Part shown: one piece after another, positions 15,353 to 24,273 of the stretch
Layout of the letters: every line of letters begins with the position of its first letter
How positions within the stretch are numbered: the stretch's first letter is position 1
Assembly: GCF_004135735.1 (NCBI RefSeq)
Contig: NZ_CP012670.1
Span: 9,433,501-9,497,500 of the forward strand
DNA length: 64,000 nucleotides
DNA from: Sorangium cellulosum
GTDB taxonomy: Bacteria > Myxococcota_A > Polyangia > Polyangiales > Polyangiaceae
Reading direction: 5' to 3'
Translations under genes and position numbers: made by a program
The notes under the pieces: model-generated
What the model was told of the DNA's origin: nothing
What the model saw: only the letters and a program-made list of their open reading frames with translations
The model's database searches: none

Positions 15353-16473
15353 AGTGGTGGGCGGATTCCCTTCCTGGAAGGGCCGCCGTGCGCGAAGCAG
15401 GGTTTGCTTACTGCCTGTTTACGACCAAGGAACCTCAACAATGGAAGTGGCACCTCGAGCATCTGGGCAAGCAGTGCGGGGAAGCATGGCGAGCCGACCT
15501 GTCCGAGGAGGACCGCGCATGGGCAGCGCCGTACCGCGAGAAATTTGGCAAGTGGATCGACGATTCGGGGCACCCTGCTCTCGGCCACAAGGCGAACGCG
15601 GAGGATCTCCCGAGCGCCCATGGGCGCTTCGCCGGAGAGCCCGCGCCACCGTGGCCGATGCTGCTGGAGGCCGTCCAGGGCGCGTTCTTCGCCTTCATCG
15701 AGGGCTTCAAGAAAGAGCGCTCCGGTTCGAGCGAGCCTGCTGCGGACGACCCGATGTCGCGCCTCCACCGGACCCATCTCTGGCAGAGGTTGACGTCCGA
15801 CGACACGACCGAGGCGGACCGGGCCGAGGCGCTCCGCGCCTTTCGCAGGGGGTTTCGGATCGGGCGCCGCGGAAAACCGAGGACGCTGACGAGGCCCATC
15901 CCTCCGATGCTGGAGCCGTGCCCTTCCTGGGAGGTCGCGGCGCCTGAGCTCCCTGGTCCGAGCGCCGCGCGCGAGCGAGCGCTCAGGGCGCTGCCGGCTC
16001 CGGATGACCCGAAGGAGCGCACGGTACGCGAGCAGGAGCTGCGCGCGTTGTATGCGAGCGCATGGCGCGAGGACGTGCCGGAGGAAGACCGCATCTGGGC
16101 GGCGGTGTACCGCGAGCTCTGCACGCTGTGGGTCAACCATCGCCGGCGACGAACCCTCGCGGAGAGCGCCTATGAAGGCCATCTCCAGAGCAGCGATGGT
16201 CGCTTCGACGGAGCGCCCGCTCAGCCGTGGTCGAGCCTGGGCGTCTTCGGCCAGGAACCCTGGTGTTCTTTCGTGGATCGCGTCGAGGACGCGCCCGAGG
16301 GCGAGAGCGAGCTCGAGACGGCCGAAGCGGCAGCGTGGGAATACTGGGACGCGCTCTACCGGGAAGCCCCGCCGTGGGACAGCGACCCGGCCCAGGCGCA
16401 CTGGCTTGCGGCGGTCCGCGCCGCTCGAAGGAAGGCGCTGGCCGACGATGTGGTGCCGGAAAGGGCACGTTAG
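15349..16473 (+). CDS. Unknown protein with an internally duplicated module
   Basis: A 374-residue protein starting at the coupled GTG (VKWWADSLPGRAAV). It contains two copies of a module of about 75 residues: WRADLSEEDRAWAAPYREKF with HGRFAGEPAPPWP in the first half, and WREDVPEEDRIWAAVYRELC with DGRFDGAPAQPWS in the second. Both copies share W-x3-(L/V)-(S/P)-EEDR-x-WAA-x-YRE. It is rich in Trp, Arg and Glu and has no signal peptide of its own. No known family was recognised. Its end overlaps the start of a truncated secreted-protein gene, so three genes may have formed one operon. Confidence 0.65.
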   Translation: MKWWADSLPGRAAVREAGFAYCLFTTKEPQQWKWHLEHLGKQCGEAWRADLSEEDRAWAAPYREKFGKWIDDSGHPALGHKANAEDLPSAHGRFAGEPAPPWPMLLEAVQGAFFAFIEGFKKERSGSSEPAADDPMSRLHRTHLWQRLTSDDTTEADRAEALRAFRRGFRIGRRGKPRTLTRPIPPMLEPCPSWEVAAPELPGPSAARERALRALPAPDDPKERTVREQELRALYASAWREDVPEEDRIWAAVYRELCTLWVNHRRRRTLAESAYEGHLQSSDGRFDGAPAQPWSSLGVFGQEPWCSFVDRVEDAPEGESELETAEAAAWEYWDALYREAPPWDSDPAQAHWLAAVRAARRKALADDVVPERAR

Positions 16474-16650
16474 CCACCTGAGGATCGCCATCGCCGCGAT
16501 GTCGCTCGTGCCCACAGGCGCCCGAGCGGAAGAGGGCGCGCCGCCGCGGTGGCAGATCGACGTCAAGGCGGCCTATGTCGTGCTGGGGGCCCGTACCGCG
16601 CGATCGACGGGCGGCATCATGCCGTCGATGACCGGCTTGCATTGGTGGCC
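16448..16650 (+). pseudogene. Truncated N terminus of a secreted, possibly beta-barrel protein
   Basis: An ATG at 16448, overlapping the end of the preceding gene, opens a frame with a convincing signal peptide: basic start, hydrophobic core LRIAIAAMSLVPTG and cleavage site ARA, followed by EEGAPPRWQIDVKAAYVVLG and TGGIMPSMTGLHWWPV. That mature start looks like the first strands of an outer-membrane barrel. Plausible protein sequence stops at about 16640-16650, where the frame runs antisense into the 3' end of brxL. The remainder of the gene is absent. This marks one edge of the BREX segment. Confidence 0.5.
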
Positions 16651-16658
16651 AGTCCGAG

Positions 16659-18701
16659 TCACGGCCCTCCCAGCACCTTCATGGCCGCCGTCTTCGGATC
16701 GCCGTAGAAGATGGAGTCGACGTGCTCCAGGATGTCGGCGCTGACGTCGAGGAGGCTCCGTTTGTTCTCGATCGGGATGAGAGCGCGCTTGGCGCCGTTA
16801 TCCATGGCGACCTGGAGCGCCTCCACGAGCGAGCGCAGCGGCTTGATGTTGCCCTGGACGCTCATGTCGCCGAGGATGAGCAGCGCGGGGCTCACGGGCG
16901 CCTTCCGGACCGCCGAGTACCACGCGACGAAGAAGGCGACGCCCACCTCGGCCTCGACCCGATTGCCGAGGAGGTCGATGACCTCGATGTGGAAATCCGA
17001 GGTGTCGAGCTCGTGCGCGAGGCCGAGCTCGCTCTTCTTCGCCTGAACGTAGCTGAAGGCCCGCTGCACTGACTCCTTCATCGCGCCCGCGACCCCTCCC
17101 GCCATCTTGAGCTTGCCCGTGCCCCCCGAGACGGAGACCTCGACCCGGTAGAGCCCCACCGTGCCGTCTGCCGTCACGCCCGCCGTGTAGACCGTCCCGG
17201 GGGCGACGGGATCGCCGGAGATGAGATCGCGCCCCCCTTGCTCCGGCACACCGACGAAGCGCTCCTCACCGGTCTCCTGGAGCGTGTAGCTGAAGGACGT
17301 GTGGTGGTACTCGAAGGAGCCCATCTTCTTGAGCTGCTCCTTCACGCGGCGCCGGCCCTCGAGGCTGAGCTCCAAGAGCTCGGCGAGCTCTTCCTGCGTG
17401 ACCTCGCCGTGGGGGAAGAGGATCTTCATGAGCCCGGAGACGGTCTTGCGCACCGCCTTCCGATCGCGCGCGTTGAGGTGGGCGCCGAGCGAGAAGTGCC
17501 GGTCGATGACCTCGGTGAAGTTGTGCTTCCGCATCTCGCGGAGCGCCTCGGCCAGGTAGTCCACGACGAACCCGTAATGGCTCGTGAACATCTCGTTCCG
17601 CATCTTCGGGATCTCCCAGCCCGGGAGGTAGAAGTGCAGGCGATCGATGAACGCCATGTCGTCGCGGATCACGTCGGGCATCGGCGCGAACAGGTGCCCC
17701 GCCCGCACCATCACGTCCACGGGCTGGTTCGTGTTGCCGAACAGCGCCACGCTGGCGTCGCCGGTCGTGGCCTCCTGGCCGCGCTGGAACGTGCCTGACT
17801 CGCAGTAGGTCTTCATCGTCGTGATGACCTCTTTCGGCATCTTCTGCAGATCGGCGACCTCGTCGAAGCCGACGACATCCCAGATCTGCACCATGCCCTT
17901 CTGGCGGCCGCCCATGTGCCCGAACAGGTTGGCGACGGTCGTCGGTCCGGTGAGGAGCGCCGCGTACGGCGAGACCTCCTGGATCACGTAGCTCTTGCCG
18001 GTCCCGCGCGGCCCCAGCTCGACGAGGTTGTAGTTGCGCTCCGCGAGGGGGATGAGCCGCACCAAAAAATGCAGCTTCAGCCGGCGCGGCATCTCCGCGG
18101 GCTCATAGCCCATGCTGCGCAGCATCAGGTCGAGCCACTCGTCCGTCGTGAACTCCCGGCGCACGCGCCGGTACTCCTCGAGATCGAAGGTGGCGATCTG
18201 GATCGGCGTCAGCTTGTCGATCCAGAAGGGGTTCTTCCCCTTGCTCTCCTCGTCGTACTCGAAGCGCAGATCGAGCTGCGCCCACACGCCGCCGGTGAGC
18301 AGCCGGTCGAAGTCGCGCACGTACTGCGTGGGCACGTGGAGGAACTTGTTCCCGAAGTGGTTCGCCTCGGCCCAGTAGTCCGAGTCGACGAGCCGCACCT
18401 TCACCTTGTCGATGAAGGTGTGCCTCCCGTTCTCCTTCACCTTGCTCTGCGCCTTCACCGACTCGTCCGGCCGGATGTAGTTGTTCGCGAGCGTGTCGTT
18501 GACGACCTCCAGCCCCATCTGGATGGCGATCTCGTCGGACGAGGCGCAGTACTTCCCGAGCAGGAACTCGAGCACGAAGACCGGCACGTTCGTCCCGACC
18601 TTCACCTTCCGGACGAGATCCTTGCGGACCACCTTGCCGGCGAAGAGGCGATTGACCTTGTCGTCGAGGGGATCTCGCGTCGGGGCGGCTCCGTTGCTCA
18701 T
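16659..18701 (-). CDS. brxL: BREX Lon-like ATPase BrxL
   Basis: A 680-residue protein that matches BrxL, the AAA+ ring protein of type 1 BREX anti-phage systems. The N-terminal DNA-binding part has KYCASSDEIAIQMGLEVVND. The Walker A motif is GPRGTGKSYV (about residue 230), with the Walker B region IWDVVGFDEVADL and sensor GNTNQPVD. The C-terminal Lon-like domain has PALLILGDMSVQGNIKPL and GAKRALIPIENKRSLLDVS. Length is normal and the frame is intact. It follows pglZ by 3 bp and is the last gene of the operon. It ends 9 bp from the likely island edge. Confidence 0.95.
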   Translation of the reverse strand: MSNGAAPTRDPLDDKVNRLFAGKVVRKDLVRKVKVGTNVPVFVLEFLLGKYCASSDEIAIQMGLEVVNDTLANNYIRPDESVKAQSKVKENGRHTFIDKVKVRLVDSDYWAEANHFGNKFLHVPTQYVRDFDRLLTGGVWAQLDLRFEYDEESKGKNPFWIDKLTPIQIATFDLEEYRRVRREFTTDEWLDLMLRSMGYEPAEMPRRLKLHFLVRLIPLAERNYNLVELGPRGTGKSYVIQEVSPYAALLTGPTTVANLFGHMGGRQKGMVQIWDVVGFDEVADLQKMPKEVITTMKTYCESGTFQRGQEATTGDASVALFGNTNQPVDVMVRAGHLFAPMPDVIRDDMAFIDRLHFYLPGWEIPKMRNEMFTSHYGFVVDYLAEALREMRKHNFTEVIDRHFSLGAHLNARDRKAVRKTVSGLMKILFPHGEVTQEELAELLELSLEGRRRVKEQLKKMGSFEYHHTSFSYTLQETGEERFVGVPEQGGRDLISGDPVAPGTVYTAGVTADGTVGLYRVEVSVSGGTGKLKMAGGVAGAMKESVQRAFSYVQAKKSELGLAHELDTSDFHIEVIDLLGNRVEAEVGVAFFVAWYSAVRKAPVSPALLILGDMSVQGNIKPLRSLVEALQVAMDNGAKRALIPIENKRSLLDVSADILEHVDSIFYGDPKTAAMKVLGGP

Positions 18702-18704
18702 GAC

Positions 18705-20837
18705 TCACACTCCAAGTCGAACCGGGATGTCGGTGGGCGAGCGGTAGAGCTCGGCGTCCGTGGCCGGGTCCTGGACGACGACGCGCAGGGACGCGACGTC
18801 CTCGCCGAGCTTGAAGGCCACGGTCGTCGGCTTGCCCGGCGCGAGCGTCACGCAGCCGGTGGCCCGGTCGAAGTCGGCGTCGACCGCCATCCCCGCCGCG
18901 CCGACCTGCCGACCGGACGCCGTGAGCAGCGGGCGGACCACGAGCGGGCTGGAGAAGAGCGAGAGGCTCTGCCCGAGCTGCAGGGTGACGGTGAAGATGC
19001 GGTTCGTGATCGCCTCCGGCAGGCCGGTGGCCGTGATCGGCCCCGTGGTGGGGCGCGCGGACTCCCTGGCCTTGAGGCGCACCGTGAGCACCGGAATGAC
19101 GAGCTCTTGCAGCGAGGTGCCGCCGTGGTGGAACGCGAGATCCCCGGCCGCCTTGAACACGCCGCCCCCGGTCGGGAAGACGAGCTCCAGGTCCGAGTCG
19201 TAGCCGAGCGCGGAGGCGACCACGCGCACGCAGCCCGGCGGCGTCGCGCCGCCGCGCCCGATCCAGCAGCGGCGGTGGAGCTCGACCTGGTCTCCGCCGG
19301 GCGCGTCCGTTCGCATGGATTCATCGCGATCGACCGCGAAGAAGAGGTGGCCGTGGTCCGCCGTGATCACCGAGTGCTCGACGCCGGCCGTGGACAGCTT
19401 GCGGATCGCCCGGGCGAGGTTGTCGATGACCGTGTCCATGATCTGGCGCGCCTGGAACGTGAAGCCCGTCTCCCCCGCGTGATCGATCTCCTGCGAGCGG
19501 ACCACGATGACCTGCGCGCCGTCGATCTTCTTCGCGAGCTTGGAGGGCTGCTGGCTCAGGAGCTCATCCAGCCGGAGGTCGACCAGCTTCGGCACCCGGG
19601 CCGCCGCGAGCTTCTTGCGCGCCGCGAGATCCGGGAGGAACGCGTCGTCGATGCGCGCCCCGAGGCGGTCGCCCTGCGCGACGACGCTGAAGCTCCTGGA
19701 CGCGCCCGGCAGGAGCGCCGCCATCCCGACGGTCGTGATGCTCGGCAGCGCCGCGATCGCGGGCCGGACGCCGACCTCGGCGGCCCTGGGGAGGCGCTCC
19801 GCGAGCTCGACACCCATCTCGAAGCGCATGGCGTCCACGAGAAAGTAAGCGACCGGCCTGGGCCGGTCCGCGACCACCTCGCTGTAGATCGTCGTCTGGT
19901 GCAGGCCGGCGGGCACGGCCCAGTGGGCCCTCGCGAGCGCCCTGCTGAACCCTTCGGCCATCAGGTGGCAGACCTCGTCGTAGGCGCGCCGGACGACGTT
20001 GAGCGGCCGCTCGGCCGGCTCCTCGTCGAGGTTCGTCACCCACGCCTCGAGCCTCCGCTGGGCCTGGTCGAGGCGATACCACCCGTCGGTGGCCGTGTAG
20101 GCGTCGACCCAGGCGCTCGGGTCGGCGCCGGCCCTGGCGACGGCGGCCCGGACGGTCGTCGTGAGCTGGCCGAGCTCCGCCATCCGGCGGCAGGCTTCCC
20201 ACTGGGCCTTGCGGGCGATGTCACGGTCGAGCCAGAAGCTGTGCTCCCGCTCGCACACGAGGGCGAGCGCCTCCGCGAACCGCTGGCTCGCGATGAGCTC
20301 GCCGCAGTGGGCGAGCAGCGCGCGCTCCTCGAAGCGGAAGGTGTCGATGGCGCCGAGCGCGTCCGCCTGGAGGCGCGCGTTGCGGAGGCCGAGCTCGGCC
20401 TCGACCCGATCCGCGAGCGCCGCGTAGTCGTCCGCGAACGTCGTGCGCAGGCAACGCGCGAGGTCGCGGACGGCCGTGAGCTCCTCCTCCGTCCCCGGGC
20501 TCGGGACGCCGTCGAGGCGCGCGGGCGGGGGGCCGTGGAGGTCGGCGCGGAACTCGCTCGCGAGGACGTAGCGCAGCGTCACGGCGCGGAGCTTCGAGAG
20601 GGGCGCGCCGGCCGGCAGCTCGAGCCCGAGGCGGGAGCGGACCAGCTTGACGAGCTCCCGGGTGGCCTCCTTCGCCTCGATGTCCGGGTCGCGGGCGTCG
20701 CGCACGAGCCAGGCCGCGAGGATCGCGTCGTTGCCGGAGGCGTCGCGGAAAGAACCCGGTGCGCGACGTGATCGCCCCCAGCCGCGCCCCCGGCCGCAGC
20801 AGCTCGATCCCCCGCTCCACGAACGCCGCATACACAT
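18705..20837 (-). pseudogene. pglZ: BREX PglZ, 5'-truncated by deletion
   Basis: The open frame has 710 codons, but only about residues 30-710 are PglZ-like, starting at FRDASGNDAILAAWL. The first 29 codons read pglX sequence out of frame. PglZ is the alkaline-phosphatase-superfamily protein essential for BREX. Retained motifs include FLVDAMRFEMGVELAERLP, SVITADHGHLFF and FHHGGTSLQELVIPVLTV, so the metal-binding core looks complete. Complete relatives are usually about 100 residues or more longer at the N terminus. The loss coincides with the truncation of pglX at about 20750, which indicates a single deletion. A product could still be made from the ATG at 20837. Confidence 0.88.
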
Positions 20838-22518
20838 CGTTCTTCGTCTTCGGATACGCCTTCTCGAACTCCTTCTTCGCGGCCGTGCTCCCCGCCCCGA
20901 ACGGCGGATTCATCAGCACCACGTCGAACCGCTTCTCCGCCGTCTCCACGAGCCCCAACCCCTGCGCCGCGTCCTCCGCGAACAGCCGCCGCCGGGCGCG
21001 GTCCGAGGAGCTCGCCTCCTCGGCGAAGCGCACCAGCGTCTCCCGCAGCCGCTCCTCCGCGCTGCGGAACAGCCCGAGCTGCCCCTCGCGCACCCCCGCC
21101 ACGAGCTTCTCGACGCGCAACAAGAGGCCCATGTCCCCGGCGAGCTTCAGGCTGTCGACCAGCTTCGTGAACAGCTCCCGCAACACCGCATCATCGAGCC
21201 GTCGCACGAAGTCGCGCACCAGGTCGCCCTCCCCGGGCATCGGCTCCGCCACCACGATGTTCGACCGCCGGATCGCCGGCCGCTCCCCGCGCGGCACCCC
21301 GAAGTCCCGGTGCGCCCGCTGCGCCCGCATCCACAGCGCGAGCTGCGCGATCTGCGCGCAGCGCGCGTCGATGTCGACCCCGTGCAGGTTGTGGCGCAGC
21401 ACGAGCCCCGGCAGCGCGCGCCGCAGGCCCTCCAGGTCCGCGTAGTCCTCGCGGAGCGTCCGCTGCGTCGCCTCGCTCGCCGGCGCGGCCGCGTCCGCCC
21501 ACCCCTCCTCGTACATCGTGACGAGCAGATCGAACGCGTACAGCAGGAAGTGCCCCGACCCGCACGCCGGATCGAGCACCTTCAGATCCCGCGGATCCCG
21601 CTTCGGCCGGTGCCTCACAGGCACCGGCCGCTTCCACATCTCCTCCTGCGAGAGCCCCTCCGGCGCCGCCTCTTCCGGCTCCGGCGCGCGCTCCCCCTCG
21701 GCCAGGAACACCTCGTTCGGCCGGCGCACCAGGTACGCGCACCGGGTCGCGAGCCCCGTCTCGCCGCGGCGCATCTCGTACCAGAGGCGCCCCAGCGTGT
21801 TGTCGGTGAGGAACTCCACCACGTACCGCGGCGTGAAGAACTGGTTGCGCACCGCGAGCTCCCGGCTGTTCCGCGGCGCCTGCGACGCCTCCCGCATCGC
21901 CCGCCGCTCCTCGCCCGCGTTGAAGTACTGGTAGACCCAGCCCAGCGTCTCGTCCTCGCCCCAGACGCGCGCCAGCTCGGGCGCGTTGAGCACCGCGAGC
22001 AGCTCCTCGAACGCCGGCCGCCGCGGCCAGAGCGCCGACGCCGCGTCGCGCCGGTCGAACAGCACCTTCACCTCGGTCGACAGCTCGTCGAAGAGGCTCT
22101 CGATGTAGAGCCGGTACCCCGCCCCGTCCGGCAGCAGCGCCACCCCGGGGGCCAACCCGCAGAGCTCCTTGTACCCGCTCGACTGCTCGCCCCGGCTGAT
22201 GCACTCCTGCACGAGCTCGCGCGCCTCCAGCATCTTCAGCGCCACGAAGCGGTTCAGCGCCGTGAACGCCGCGTCGCGGAGGTAGTCCGCCACCGCCTCC
22301 TCCGGCTTCATCCCGGCCGCCTGCTTGTGCTCGATCGCCGCCACGATCGTCCCGCGCAGCCGCCGCTGCCGCGCCGACAGGTGCGCGCCCCCCTGCGCGA
22401 GCACCCCCGTCCGCAGCACGTCGTACGTCCCCTCGAGCTGCGCCGCGAAGTCGTCCTCGAGCACCCTGCGCCCGCGCTGCGTGGCCCGCTCGACGGCGTT
22501 GCGCGTCTCCTTATCCAA
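20221..22518 (-). pseudogene. pglX: BREX adenine methyltransferase PglX, 3'-truncated by deletion
   Basis: PglX methylates host DNA at N6-adenine so that BREX can tell self from phage. The TTG start (LDKETRNAVERATQ) has GGGAGG about 6 nt upstream. True PglX sequence covers 590 residues (22518 to about 20749) and includes the SAM motif VLDPACGSGHFLLYAFDLL (about residue 313) and the catalytic MNPPFGAGS (about 535). It ends at the conserved AITSRTGFF. After that point the frame reads pglZ sequence out of frame for about 175 more codons. Roughly half of a normal PglX (about 1200 residues), including the target-recognition region, is gone, so specific methylation is unlikely. Confidence 0.9.
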
Positions 22519-22602
22519 CCCGGACCTCCCGCCTGTCTGGAACCCGGACCGCGGCCGGTTCCAGTGTCAATCCCAATAGAAACGAGCACTTACGCACCGA
22601 GA

Positions 22603-22635
22603 ACTTTGGAACCACTTTGGAACCACTTTGGAACC
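22603..22635. repeat. Three 11-bp direct repeats upstream of pglX
   Basis: ACTTTGGAACC is repeated three times without interruption (GGTTCCAAAGT on the coding strand of pglX). The period of about one helical turn would place the copies on one face of the DNA. The array begins just beyond the stop of the AlbA-type gene and ends about 85 bp before the pglX start; further GGTTCC/GGAACC half-sites lie between. A TTGACA hexamer occurs downstream on the coding strand. It is a candidate regulator-binding array for pglX. Confidence 0.75.
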
Positions 22636-22641
22636 AGCGGC

Positions 22642-24273
22642 TCATCGCGAGCTCCCGTCCGCGCCGGGGCACCAGCGGGCGGCGCGCTTCGCGCCCCGCG
22701 CGTGGATCCGACCGGCCTCTCTCATCTCCCGCAGCAGCACCTTGAGCTCGTTGCGGCTCGCGTCGGGGAGGACCTGGGCGAGCTCCTCGAACGGGGCTCC
22801 GGCCTCGCCGCTCGCCTGGATGTGCTGGAAGAGCAGCTCCTTCCGCGTCTCTCGGTCGAGCCCCCGCCGCCGCGTGTACTCGCCCGGGTGCCCTTTCATC
22901 ACGTAGAAGCGCTTCGCGAGCACCAGCCGGGTCCGGTCCACCCGCTCGATCGCGCCGTTCGCGACGAGATCCGAGAGGCGGCCCCGGAGCGGATCGGGGA
23001 CCGGGCGCCCTCGCTTGACCGCATCGAGGACCAGGAGGTCCGCGACATGGAAGCTGCGCCGGGTCTCCTCGCCCAGCTTCTCCAGGAACGCGATGAACGC
23101 CTCGTCCTGCACGACGCCGCTCAGCCCGACGCTCACGCTCGCGTCGTCGCTCGCCGTGAAGTCCGGGGGGAGCTTCCCTTCGCGCAGCATCGCGGCGAAC
23201 ATCCGGTCCGCCCCCTGGCCGGACCGCTCGACGAGCCCGCACCGGGCCATCGCCTCGGCGAGCCGGCGGTTCCTCGGCGACTGCCGGAAGAGGATGCTCT
23301 CCGCGTTCACGTCGGGCGGGAACCCGCCGGGGCTCACGACCTCGATCCGGAGCCGCGACTGCCGGACGAAGGTCGACCCGTACAGCCGGTAGTCGCGGTG
23401 GCTGATCGCGTTGAGCACCGCCTCGCGCACGGCGTCCTCGCTGAACGCCGGGATCTCGCGCCGGAACATGCCATCGCGGTAGGAGTAGACCTCGTTCCGG
23501 GCGTTCACCGCCGACCACAGATCGTCGTGGTACAGCAGGAAGCCCTCCCGGTACTCCTTCCGCTGCTGGTACGCCGTCGAGGCCTCGTCCGCGCGGTACT
23601 CGAAGATCACCTCGGCCTGCGCGAGGTGGCGCGACAGCGCCTGGCGAGCGCCGAGCAGGATCATCGCCGCATAGGTGACCTCCCCGCGCGGGCTGAGCAG
23701 ATCGGCGTCCAGGAGGAGCTGCTCCACGGAGAGGTCGTTCAGGTCCTCGCGCCGCGAGTTGCTCGCCCATCGCGTCCGGAACACGTGGATCGCCCGTGGA
23801 TCCAGGTCGTCCAGCGTCGCCCCCGGACACCCCACCGCCGAGAAATCGGGCTGCGCCTCGTCGAGGATGCGCTTGAGCTGGTCGGTGGTCATCGGCACGA
23901 GGCTCTCGCCCCCGCGCATCCAGTACGCCCCCGCGGCCTGGATCGGCACGCCGACGGGCCGGGGCGGCACCTCGAACGCCACGACGCGCCCGTCCGGGTG
24001 GCGGATCTCCAGCGCCTCGATCCGGAGCCTGAGCCGCTCGATGAGCCCCTGCTTCGTGCGCGCCAGATCGAGGAACGCGTTGCTCCCGACCACCTTCCGG
24101 GGCCTCCTGTCCGTCACCCCGAGGACGATCCGCCCGCCGCACTCGTTCGAGAGCGCGCAGCAGTACCGGACGAGCTCCTCGAAATCGAACCGGTTCTTCG
24201 CCTCCTTGAACTCGAGGTGCTCGTCCTCCGGCGAGTCCATCCAGGCGGCGAGCCGCTCCAGGTGCTCGCTCAT
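22642..24273 (-). CDS. AlbA_2/Schlafen-type ATP-binding protein in the BREX operon
   Basis: A 543-residue protein. The N terminus is an AlbA_2 (Schlafen-type) domain with EHLEFKEAKNRFDFEELVRY and SNECGGRIVLGVTD. The middle carries a GHKL-type ATPase module (FSEDAVREAVLNAISHRDYR, LRIEVVSPGGFPPDV, SGQGADRMFAAML), as in RecG-like or transcriptional-regulator-like proteins often found in BREX and other defence loci. The C terminus has winged-helix-like segments (FEELAQVLPDASRNELKVLL). The ATG overlaps the TGA of brxC as ATGA, so this is translationally coupled and integral to the operon. A regulatory or accessory nucleic-acid-binding role is inferred. Confidence 0.85.
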   Translation of the reverse strand: MSEHLERLAAWMDSPEDEHLEFKEAKNRFDFEELVRYCCALSNECGGRIVLGVTDRRPRKVVGSNAFLDLARTKQGLIERLRLRIEALEIRHPDGRVVAFEVPPRPVGVPIQAAGAYWMRGGESLVPMTTDQLKRILDEAQPDFSAVGCPGATLDDLDPRAIHVFRTRWASNSRREDLNDLSVEQLLLDADLLSPRGEVTYAAMILLGARQALSRHLAQAEVIFEYRADEASTAYQQRKEYREGFLLYHDDLWSAVNARNEVYSYRDGMFRREIPAFSEDAVREAVLNAISHRDYRLYGSTFVRQSRLRIEVVSPGGFPPDVNAESILFRQSPRNRRLAEAMARCGLVERSGQGADRMFAAMLREGKLPPDFTASDDASVSVGLSGVVQDEAFIAFLEKLGEETRRSFHVADLLVLDAVKRGRPVPDPLRGRLSDLVANGAIERVDRTRLVLAKRFYVMKGHPGEYTRRRGLDRETRKELLFQHIQASGEAGAPFEELAQVLPDASRNELKVLLREMREAGRIHARGAKRAARWCPGADGSSR

